Program-made: the position numbers and the translations under genes
The notes under the pieces: model-generated
Told to the model about the DNA's origin: nothing
The model's input: only the letters and a program-made list of their open reading frames with translations
Databases searched by the model: none
Shown here: positions 26,801-38,800 of the stretch, one piece after another
Numbering within the stretch: position 1 is the first letter of the stretch
How the letters are laid out: the number at the start of each line of letters is the position of its first letter
Assembly (NCBI RefSeq): GCF_036711975.1
Contig: NC_091967.1
Location: 16,926,001-16,990,000 of the forward strand
Source of the DNA: Onthophagus taurus
Taxonomy: Eukaryota; Arthropoda; Insecta; Coleoptera; Scarabaeidae
Direction of reading: 5' to 3'
Length of the DNA: 64,000 bases

Positions 26801-29800
26801 TTTTGGCTCAACGTCCACGTCTCCGTTCCGTATGTGACCGGGCTCGTGAGCAGAAGTATCTCTCAATACCATGACGATACCTGTTAGCGATATTGATGCG
26901 TCGTCTGATGTCATCCCTTCGTTTATTTTGGTAGTGTTCACAAGAAATCCAAGGTACACAAAGGTATCAACTTGTTCGAAGAAGTATTTGCTGAACTGAA
27001 TTGTTGACAAAGGGTTGTTTGGCGAGTCTCTGGTCTGCGTTGAAGCACGTCTCCACACTTGTTTCAATCTATAAAAGATCGTGTTGCAATTTCTAATTCC
27101 AATTTCTCGGATTACCTTTTCCAGTGTGAGATTAAAGAGTACGCATGACAGTGAGTCTTCCTGGCTCAGGTCTTGTTTTATTTGGAGACTTCTGTTTGTA
27201 TCCAAACATATTATTATGTCTGCTATTGTCATTTGTATTAGATGTACGAGTTTGTTTGATATCCCAAATTCTATCATCGGATATTAACAGTCGTTAATGT
27301 TATGTTTAAGGGTCTTCTCCAGAATTTGCCGTAATTAGTGAATTTTGGCTATGGTCGACTATCCGAGTACTCGCTGACTACTTCCTAAGCATAGGGTTCA
27401 AGTCTGCTGTACAATATATTTCCCAGTAATTTGTATGCTACTGCCAGAAGAGTTATTCCTCTGTAGTTATCGCAGTTGAGGGTGTTGCTCTTTTTCTTTA
27501 TTGAGCATATTGTTCAGGATTGAAATTCTTAAGGCATTACTTTCTTCTCACAAATCGATCTAATCAATTTATACATCGTTTCAACTAACTTATCTCCGCC
27601 TTTCTTATATAATTAGCTGCATATTTCATCGGCCCCCGGAGCAATTGGTAATAAATACAATTGGTTTTTTCTCGGCATGGACGCAAATTATACAGGAATT
27701 CCTTATCTTAACTTTCACTCCATTCACTCTTAAACATCATCAAAAAAATTATAGCTTACAAACGATTTACTTGAAAGCGCCTCATCCAATTCCAGATTTT
27801 AATTTAAAGAATCTAATTTCATTTGAAAATGTGCTCAACTAACTGTGCAATTTGTTAGTACATTACCTATTTAAGTTGTGTTTAGTCTGGCAATTAATAT
27901 TAAGTATTAAATGGTAAAAACAACAGTAAAATAATTATAATAGCAGTGACAATGACTACAACAATAAGAATACTTTCACAAAATTACAATAAATGACGTA
28001 ATTCAATTCTTCGACCAAAATAATACTACAATTATTGTATTGTTCTAATGAATTTTCCCGTTTTGAAAATTCTTCATTCTTAAACGTTAGGTTTTACATC
28101 ATACCATATTAAAAAACAATATACTGAAAGAACGAAAAGCTTTTCTATCTTTTATTAGAACATTAATACTATTAATAATTTATCGATATAACAGTTGTTA
28201 TGAAAATGTGTAAAAATATGTGTGAGCATGATGTCAGCCGATGGTGAGTGTACGAAATTTATTCCTCACATCGTTTTTAGTTCCTCCATTTTTTCATTGA
28301 TAAAAATTCAAATAAACCGTATCAAAGATTTCACTTTTTATCAATAATTTATCATAACGCTACAATTTTTCCTTAAGGTTTTTTTTATCTCATTGAAAAC
28401 CCACTTCCTTTTTCACATATGAAACCATCTCAAAAACTCATACACAACTGGTCAACATGTGTTTTAGTTTGACTCAGTTTTAATATACGACTATTATACG
28501 TTTTATTTTATTATTATTACATTATTACACAGTTTAACTTTCTCGGGAAGTAATTTTGTTATTATTTCATTTATCCACTTCAATACTTTTTTTGTGCAAT
28601 TTTATTAATCTTTTCATGGTCACGCCTCAAATAAATTTAATAAATTCCAATAGAAAACAATTTTGTCGTTCTTTATTTGTGACACAAATTCGTATTATTT
28701 ATAGAACACGACATGAGTAATTTTAACGCACACTCATACATAGTCTTGATTGCGGCTCTAAAGAGTTAAGCTAAGAAGACGAAGAAGAAGGTATCTCTTT
28801 TTAAAAGAACGTTCGAAGAGATGACTTAACGAACACAAGATAAATCGAGGTTATCGAATGCATTTCAAAAACCGTTTTTATACGTTCAAATGAATGGATT
28901 TTATTCATAGAGTTTTACATAAAAAAAGAAGTTTCTATACGAAGATTTTGTAATAAAAATTAATAGAGCGAAAATAAATTAAAAATATATACAATTTATT
29001 ATCGATTTAGACTTTAATTTATATATATTTATACATTTTTTGTTTAGGAAATGGTTCACGCAAAGGATCCACCTTCATATTATCTAAATAAACTAAGAAC
29101 TTATTTAGATCCAAAAGCATCACGAAGTCATCGGGTAACATTTACAACTTAAAATTTAAAGCAAATTTATTTTAATTAAAATTTTTTTTATAAAAATAGA
29201 AACGAAAAATGGTGGGAGATTCAACATCAACCCAAGTACTAAGAGATTTAGAAATATCGTTAAGAACTAATCATATAGAGCAAGTATTTACATTAATTTA
29301 AATTACCCATTTAACAGTTTCTCATATTTTTTAGATGGGTTCGTGAATTTTTAAATGAAGAAAACCTCGGTTTAGACGTTTTAATAGATTATCTAAGTTT
29401 TCGATTAGGTATGATGCGACACGAACAACGAATCGCTGAATCAAGAACCGAATCCGAAGAACGATTAAATCCATCGATGATCCTCAATACCACGACAATA
29501 TCGGAAAGGCAAAATGGTTATATGAGGCCTTCACTTGATCTTACAGATAGTCCTAGTATAAAACGCCGATCAAAACATGTAGCTAAGTTAAATATGGGAG
29601 AATCAAAAGATGATATCCACGTTTGTATAATGTGTATGCGAGCTATTATGAATAATAAGGTAAGAATGTTTTTGTGGGTACAGAAACTTTAAAAAATGTC
29701 AAAACAAATTTATAAGATAACTTCTTTCTTGCTTTATTTATGTTGACTAGGTTTACTTAGATAAAGCTATAAAACTTATGACGTCAACAATTTACGTAAC

Positions 29801-32800
29801 ATGTATCACAGCTTTGTTCACTCTTGTATGGATACTAAGTAGTTTTTTTTACCCTAAATACTAGTGGTCAAAGCGGTATTTTATTGCAGGCTTCATTTAA
29901 GCGTTGTGGCTTAATCGTTTCACAAAGTTAAATCATGTCTTATATGTTCATTTCATTTAGCTTTTTCGACCATTATAATGGATTAAAGAAGTCCATTCTT
30001 TTCAGAGTTGAATATTTATCAGTATATTACATAATTTATTCTCGTTTTAAAGACTTTATATGAAAATTGAAATTTAGGTTGATCTTGGTGGACATTTATG
30101 CAATCAGGTAGCTGCCAAATTCCATCAATTTGTCATTTCAAGACAACACTGATTTCAAATTCTGAAACGTTGTATGAGAGTAGAAGTGATACATTAGACA
30201 CTATATTTTCTAACGGGATTGCTAGGATAAGAGCTTCATTGGAACTGTCGAATTTCTGTATTGCCAATTTAGTTCTCCTTAGAAAATTTCAAACGTCCTC
30301 AGACTTTCAAAAATTTGTCTAGGTGTTTGTCCAGACGCAGACGTAGGTGAAATTCAGTTTGCGCAGCACACCGCGTCCAAGTTCCAAAAATAAGGAAGAA
30401 TATCTGTCTGTATTATTAACGAAAAAATGTGGTTAGAAAGCGTTCTTAGCGGACGTTTCTGATATGACGTTTAAATTTATTTAGGTACTATATAAGAAGT
30501 AATTAACTTTTGACTTTGCTTGTTTTGACTTGCTCTTAGATGTAATGAGAGTAATTTTCTTATTATACCACTTGCTCAGTTATGTTGGATTTTGTTAGAA
30601 CTGAGGTTGCATCCACAACAATTGAGGAATATTTTTAATGGCTAATAATAGATGATAAGTTCTATAAAAATCTGGGAAACTTATTAATGAACTTATTTAA
30701 AGATGTGTTATAATTAAGAGGCAAAGATAATGAGTTAAAACAGCTCCTAAACGTGCTTGCAAGTTCTATACGAATATATTTTAGAAAACTAAGATTTTTT
30801 TAAGAAATTTAACAAGATTAATTACATTTTATTGAATAAAAGTTTCCCTCCGTGACCTATTATTAATTTAATATGTGCTTTACATATGTTATTAACATTT
30901 TATTTTCTTCTTTAGTATGGTTTTAATATGGTAATACAACATCGAGAGGCAATAAAATGTATATCTCTAAGTCTCATTCATAAAAGTTTACGTACGAAAG
31001 CGTTAGTTTTGGAACTTTTAGCGGCGATATGTCTGGTTAAAGGTGGCCACGAAATTATTTTATCAGCATTCGATCATTTTAAAGAAATTTGTCATGAAAT
31101 TCATCGATTTCAAACTTTAATGGACTACTTTCTTAATTATGATGTTTTTCACATCGAATTTATGGTAAGAAAAACAAATTAAATTGATAAACTAATCAAA
31201 ATGTAACGTTTTTAGGTCGCTTGCATGCAATTTGTAAACATTGTAGTACATTCCGTTGAAGATATGAACTTTAGGGTTCATTTACAATATGAATTTACGG
31301 CCCTTGGTCTTGATTATTACCTGGAGAAATTGAGACAAACGGAAAGCGAGGAACTTCAAGTACAAATTTCAGCTTATTTAGATAACGTTTTTGATGTCGC
31401 GGCTTTAATGGAAGATAGTGAGACGAAAACGGCTGCAGTGGAAAAAGTACAAGAATTAGAAGATGAATTGGGACAGGTAATACATATTCTTAGACTAAAA
31501 TGATCAAACGTCAGAAAATCCTCGTTTAGTTCTTTGGCTGTATCAGAACCTGAAATTATTCAAACTATACATTGAATAAAAAGCTTTTATATTAATAAAC
31601 AGCGTAATTTTCTTTGAGAAAGCTGTATTTTTATCTTAAACATGTTAAGAAAAAGGATTAAGTTTTTGATAAAAAAATTTTAGGCTCATGATCGATTACA
31701 CGAAATTGAATTAGAAGCTTTAGCAAAAATTGCCGAATTAGAAACACAATTATCTCAAGTAAGAAGTGAAAGGGATGATTTATTTGAAACAAGTCGGCAA
31801 GTAACGGAAGAAGTGACGACTTTAAGAAGGGTCGTTCAAGATCACCAAAGGGAGTCGAAAAACCGCCAATCAATGCTTGAATCAAAAATAAGTGAATTGG
31901 AAAGTATAACCAAAAGTTTACCAAAAGGTGCTACAAGTAAGTTTTCTTTTATTTTTATTATATTTTATTCCCAAGTTTTAAGAAATTGAATTAATTCCTC
32001 CTTCGTTGTCTTCTCCTTTTCGGTTCTTCATATTGGTACTCATAATAAGATGCTTCATAATCATAATCATAAGATGGTTGTGGTTTCTTTTTGCCAAAAT
32101 TAAAGCCAAGTCGACCTGCATTATGAATGGCTATGTTATCATTTTTTGATGCATTATAAATGTCAGTGTTGCCTATAACGGTTTTTGGACCACCTTTTTT
32201 TCTTGCTTCAACTAAATTATTTATCTAAAAAAAAAGAAATTTCTTTTTAATTTCACTTAAAATTCGTTTTTTGATACTTACTGTTGTTACAATAACGAAT
32301 AATACAATGATTACAAAATGAAGTTTTGTCATCGTGAATCTTTAGAATGCACGTTAACAGGTGCTTAAAACAATTAATTGGTGGGATGAATACAAAGCGT
32401 AGTTCTTATTTTTATTACTTTATTGATTTTCTTATCTGTATTAATTGTGAAATTTTTAAAAATTAAACCTTAAAATAAAATAAAACGTCATGACGAGGAA
32501 TGTGGAGAGATCTTAAATTCACTCCACCCTAGATAACAATATTTTTGTATACACCATTTACTAATTTTAAAAGAGTCATTACGTCATAACGGAAGCGTTG
32601 CTGACGAAGGGTGAGAATGTCGTACATATCGCAGGCGGTTTCGTAATCCTCGTATTCACAATTAAACTTCAAGCATAGATACTTCACGAACCTATCTTGA
32701 ATGCTCTCGAGTCTGTGTGTATACATCACCCCATATTGTCGGTTTCGAAGGGTGCACTCAATGTGCTGTAAGCCCTTCTCCCCACCCTGTCTATATGCCC

Positions 32801-35800
32801 CACAAGCTGCTATTTCAAGTCTCATATAAGATTCGATCTTTCATTGCAGTAACCCTTCTTACTGATTTAGAACCAAATTTGTATCCATATTCAAAATATG
32901 TTTTCGTTTTGGTAAATGTTATACTTATAGCAATTTAATCTTAACGTATGGTCAGTATAATAAATATTAAAATGGTCGAGGTCTTAGAAAATATCAACAA
33001 AATGTTAAAGAATAAAGGCCCAATTGATTTATTTGGCGGAGTTTCAACACAAGAATCCCGTGGTCCACTCTGTAGGGTTCACAATTATTCAGGTACACAT
33101 TCCATCTAATTCACGTTGTTAATCCCCAAATAAAAAGCGTCATAGGTAATAATAAATGGAAATGAAAGAAAATCTTAGAGTACAAAAGTTACTTCAAAAT
33201 TTTCCCCAAGAGGACTACAATATTGTATACTTTGTCGCCAGGCTTAAAAATGGTGTGCTAAACCTTGGAGGATTGATGATTGCAAATCAATAAATTACCA
33301 TGTTTAGAATCGAAAAAATGTGTATATCGGCTTTTAGACCATTAGCTAAGATATACATAGATCTGTCCTATCTAATGATCAACATTAGAAAAAAAGTTTG
33401 CGCTTTTCTGGGATCAAATGATTAATTACTAATAAACAAAGGCTGTGCTTTAGAAAGCTGCGGAATCTTATGCTGATGTGCTCTGAAGACGATTGTACCT
33501 GTTATTGTAGGGAATCTGTTGAATAGCGTTAATATCAGATCAAATTTTTCTAGATAAATTTTCGTTTGATCTATCCAGAACACATCATTGTCATAATCTG
33601 TAGTCAGAGATGACGTTATTTCTTGGTCACGTCGTTAAAGTGTCAGTAATCAACACAAAACTTCATCGACTCATTTTTCTTTCCTGCCAAGACCACAAGA
33701 TATGCCTGTAGTCTACTAGATTTGATCATATTACAAGTTTTGCCAAAGCCATAAGAAACTACGATCTCAATTTCATAGTGCACGACGCTGGTTCACTATT
33801 ATTGAATTAGTACATCTTGGTATTGTAAGGCCAACTCATGTACTTGTTTTAACTCCACCTTCTTAAAGTCGTTGCACTTCTTAGGGATCAAATAGCGATT
33901 CCTTAAATCTGGTTATTCTGAGCACTTACACACTCAGTCCTATTTGGATTTTCTTCTACAAAACAATGAAATTTTTAATGCTGTTTATTTGTTTAAAAAA
34001 ACCAAAACCTTTCCAACCTATATAAGATGTCTTCTTATTTGAAACATGTATATTTTACCTTTAGTGTACTAAATGAGCTATACTTAATCTTTAGTTTTAT
34101 AGATTGAGTTTGAATTTGCGACTAAAAGAGACGAAAGGTGTTTAATAATAAAAACATTATTTTTGGTGCCAATGATTTTTCAGGTGATATTACAAAAATA
34201 AAGCTTAAGTGATTACATTGAAAATGATTGATTTTAATTTTGATCTATTGTGGGTTAGGTAATGAATAATAATGAAATAAAACTAGGTTGTCTATACATT
34301 GATTCTTTTATTAAAGGTTTCTGTTTATTTGTAGGTAAAATATTTTATCTTAACCTACTTGATGTATATTGGTATGATGTAAGTAATGCGGCTCGTGAAG
34401 TCCGTGAACTCCGTAAGACCCATGGTTCTTGTGGTGCATATGTTCACTTTCAGAATGATGTATGTTATGACCATACGTTGTTTCAGATCCTACAAGACCG
34501 TAATTGCCACCTTTAATGCTACCGCCTTTAATTCCACCGCCTTTAATGCCACCGCCTTTCATGCCACCGCCTTTAGTGCCACCCCCTTTAATGCTACCAC
34601 CTTTAATGTCACCGCCTTTAATGCCGCCACCTTTCATGCCACCGCCTTTAGTGCCGCCCCCTTTAATGCTACCACCTTTAATGTCACCGCCTTTAATGCC
34701 ACCACCTTTCATACCACCACCTTTCATGCCACCACCTTGAGTGCCACTACCTATACTGCCTCCTGCCATAAAACCACCACCATTATTTTCAAGGCCACTG
34801 CCTTTAGAGCTACCGGTTTTAAAGCCACCACCTTGAGTGTCAGTAACTACACTGCCTCCTACCAGAAAACCACCACCATTATTTTCAAGGCCACCGCCTT
34901 TAGAGCTGCCGGTTTTGAAGCCACTACCTTTATGACTTCCGCCACTTTGCTGTTTTTTAGTGCCCTGTATACCATTATTTTCAAGTCGACCATTTCCTCC
35001 GCCACCTTTATGTTTTCCATAACCATATCCATCATTGCCAATTACAAATTTGTCAACGTATATACCACCATATCCACCATCAAACCCACCACCCAATCCA
35101 CCATTAAACCCACCACCAAATCCACCATCAAACCCACCACTAAATCCACCACTAAAACCACCACTATATTCACCACCAAATCCACCACCAAGTCCACCAC
35201 CAAGTCCACCACCAGGTCCACCATTAAGCCCACCATTAAGTCCACCACTTAATCCATTACCAAGTCCAAGACCCATTGCAATTGCACCACCAATTGCAAT
35301 ATTACCACCTTTTCCATCCATTATAATATCTCCATCGTCATCATATCCATATCCATACTCCATGGCATAATTTGGCACTTTATCCTTATTGTTTTTCTTA
35401 TTATTATTTGATTCATTTTCGTAAGTTTCACTGTAGAATTTATTACTACTGAATCCATGTCCATCTTCAGAATCTTCATTATTTTCATAATCTTCATCTT
35501 CATTTCCAAATCCTCCATTACCTTTTCCATTCTTTGAACCACCTCCTATTATTCCACCACCTGTTGCACCATATTCATTATCATCTTCTTCAGGTATTAC
35601 TATTTGTTTTGTTTCATCTTCTCCTTCACTCGTCTGAGAACCACCTTCACCAATAAATCCGTAACCTCCATTAGTTCCTCCACCATGTGAACCATATTTA
35701 CCGTAATTTTCATCAGGTTCTACTATTATAATTTGCTTCCTGCCTATTATTCCACTGGTTTTAGGTTCTCGTTTGTTATCTGGACCCAAAAGTTTTGTGT

Positions 35801-38800
35801 TTTGATTTATTAATTCGTTCAAATTTTCAATTTCATAATTGTCATCATCATCAGTATTCTCTCCGTTATCATCATAATCTTCTTCGTTTCCTCCTATAAA
35901 TTATAATATATTTTTATAAAGTATTTTCTATATTAGAAATTATCTTTCTACTATTTATGCTAAATTACTAGCAATCTTATATTTGTACGAGTATAATGAA
36001 AGATTAAAATGGATAAGATGATGATTGATTGAAATGAAACGAAGCAGGTTGGTGGGCTGCCACCCAAATGTGAAATGAAAGATGAGGTTGGAAGGATTAA
36101 TTAAAAGTAAACCGAAGCAAATGAGCTGAAGAGGAAGAAAGCGTTGGGAGAAATTTATGTGATGAAACACGTAACACCAATAAATGTGAATTTTAATTCT
36201 CACTTATTGGTGATTAGGATTAATACCCCCGGTGATGTACGGTATGGTTTACTGTTTTGTAACCATGAAATCTTTTTAATTTTTGGCGTAGAATGTTTTT
36301 GTGATAGATGTTTGCCTTTTTTACTTCTGAAATTAAAAATTGAAGAAAGACGATACCTCCAGCACCACCTCCAAATCCTTTTCCAGGTCTTCCTCCAAAT
36401 TCTCCTCCTCCTCCTTCTGCACCACCTCCAAATCCTTTTCCAGGTCTTCCTCCAAATACTCCTCCAACACCACCTCCAAATCCTTTTCCAGGTCTTCCTC
36501 CAAATTCTCCTCCCCCTTCTTCTGCACCACCTCCAAATCCTTTTCCAGGTCGTCCTCCAAATTCTCCTCCCCCTTCTTCTGCACCACCTCCAAATCCTTT
36601 TCCAGGTCTTCCTCCAAATTCTCCTCCCCCTCCTGCACCACCTCCAAGTCCTTTTCCAGGTCTTCCTCCAAATTCTCCTCCAGCACCACCTCCAAATCCT
36701 TTTCCAGGTCTTCCTCCAAATTTTCCTCCCCCTCCTCCAGCACCTCCTCCGGCACCACCTCCAGCACTACCTCCAATTCCTTTTCCAGGTCCCCCTCCAA
36801 CACCTCCTCCGGCACCTCCTCCGGCACCTCCTCCGGCACCACCTCCAGCACTACCTCCAATTCCTTTTCCTGGTCCCCCTCCAAATTCTCGTCCTTCTCC
36901 CTCTCCAATTCCTTCTCCGTAATTATTGTAGTCACCTTCGTATTCTCCTATAAATTATAACGTATCATTAATTATTGTGAATCCAGTACTAACTCCCGCA
37001 CCACCTCCAATTCCTTTTCCAGGTGTTCCTCCAAATGCACCTCCGCCGCCACCTCCAGCACCTTCTCCAGATTCTTTACCAGGCCTACCTCCAAACCCTC
37101 CTCCATCTCCCGCACCGCCACCTCCACCACCTGCAGATCCTTTACCAGGCTTACCTCCTAATCCTCCTCCACCTCCCATACCACCTCCCCCACCGTCACC
37201 TCCACCACCTCCAGATCCTTTACCAGGCCTACCTCCAAATCCTCCAGCACCTCCAGATCCTTTGCCAGGTCTACCTCCACCACCTCCAGATCCTTTACCT
37301 GGCCTACCTCCAAATCCTCCTCCACCTCCCGCGCCACCTCCTCCAAGCCCTTTTCCAGGTCCTCCAAATTGTCCTTCATCATAATCTTCGTAATCTTCTT
37401 CGTATCCTCCTATAAATTATAGCATATCATAAAATGAATTTTCAATGAAATATGCAAAAATTATCTTCTTACAATTAATATTAAAAAATTAAATCAAACA
37501 TAGGTTTGCGGAAGGGTATACAACATTGTACAACATACAGATACTATTAAACTTGCAAATTAGATTGTTAATAAAGTAAAATTATTTGTTCAAACACACC
37601 GCCCGGAAAATGTAAATAATGCTGATGAAAGCGGATTTCATTTGGAAATACACGGGAGTCGTTCACTAACTTTCAATTGGACAAAAAGAATTGAGTTGGT
37701 CATTCTATAAATGCAACAACTCATCTCAAGTTGTCGTTAATTGTCTCGATTACAACTTCATCCGTCAATGATAAATATTTACAACATTCATATACAAATA
37801 ACAAAGCAAGAGATGGCAACTTATCCAAATTTCGATACTCTCTAGGTTAAATGAATTATGATCAACTTGTAATTATCAACTTAAAAATTGTGTTTTCGTT
37901 GACCAAATTTTTCTGCTATCCAACAATATTGGTTGTTTATGAACTAATAATGTCTTGAAAACTAATATTGCGATTATCAGTATTGGAAACATGACTTTTT
38001 TTGAGCTAATTGGTTAATTTCATTTTTAGCGTTTTATAAACGATAAACATGTATAACCAAGCTAAATTAATTAAACCTTTATTTCCAAATGATCCTTCTC
38101 CTCCTTGATTTATTCCAAAACTTGCACCACCTGCTCCACCTCCACCACCTCCTAGCCCTTTCCCTGGTCTTCCTCCAGTTCCACTTCCTTTACCAGGTTT
38201 TCCTACATATTCACTATCTCCATCTTTGCCATAATCTTCTCCGTATTTTCCTATAAATTATAACATATCATAAAAAATGTAATTTTAATGAGATGTGAAT
38301 AATCTTATCTCTTTTAAAATATACAGGTTTATAAATGTTGATGTGCTCTAGCGCTTTAATTATGACTGTGTTAAATTAAATATTAAATAGGGTAAACGTG
38401 GGTAAATGAAGAAATTAAGGAAGAAATACAATGTCATGTAATTTTGAAATCAGAATTACTCTTCTTATTATGCCCTTAGAAAAAATGTTTAAATAATTTT
38501 ATCTACGACTGCTTGGATAAGTCATCATTACCGCACTCATTTGAGGTGATTTGAGTTACGTAATGAAGTTCATTACCGCACTGGTTTCATTACGTAACGC
38601 ATTTTTAGCCTAATCAGAAGAGACTTAATTTATTGAAACGAGCAACAATACAAAAGAAAAAGTGCTATCTACTTACAGAGAAACAATACTATTTATTATA
38701 AACATTAATTGTTATGTTTTTACATTTCAAAACACTTATTCCAGATGAGTAAACGTTGTTGAAACTGACAATTCAAAATTGTCAACAATCATTTCAAAAT

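Noticed and set aside
32972..33110. Short + strand ORF beginning [16 protein letters not shown]
   Set aside because: Only about 45 codons, flanked by LINE and Gypsy relics, no recognised partner exon; too weak to call.
34386..35370. + strand ORFs encoding Thr/Ala- and Pro-rich repeats
   Set aside because: Complement of the GGxxKG and GGF repeats of module 4; the minus-strand frame is longer, has matching splice phase and an acidic/His-rich non-repeat context.
36144..36960. Long + strand ORFs rich in Leu/His/Gln and in Ser/Phe
   Set aside because: They are antisense shadows of the repetitive glycine-rich exon on the minus strand and have no start or splice context.
36977..37384. + strand proline-rich ORF resembling a formin FH1 domain
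   Set aside because: It is the reverse of the PGKG glycine repeats; the true FH1 is in frame in the exon at 44852.
37700..37830. TATA-like box (tctataaatgc) with a short + strand ORF
   Set aside because: The following frame stops after about 20 codons and no splice donor continues it.
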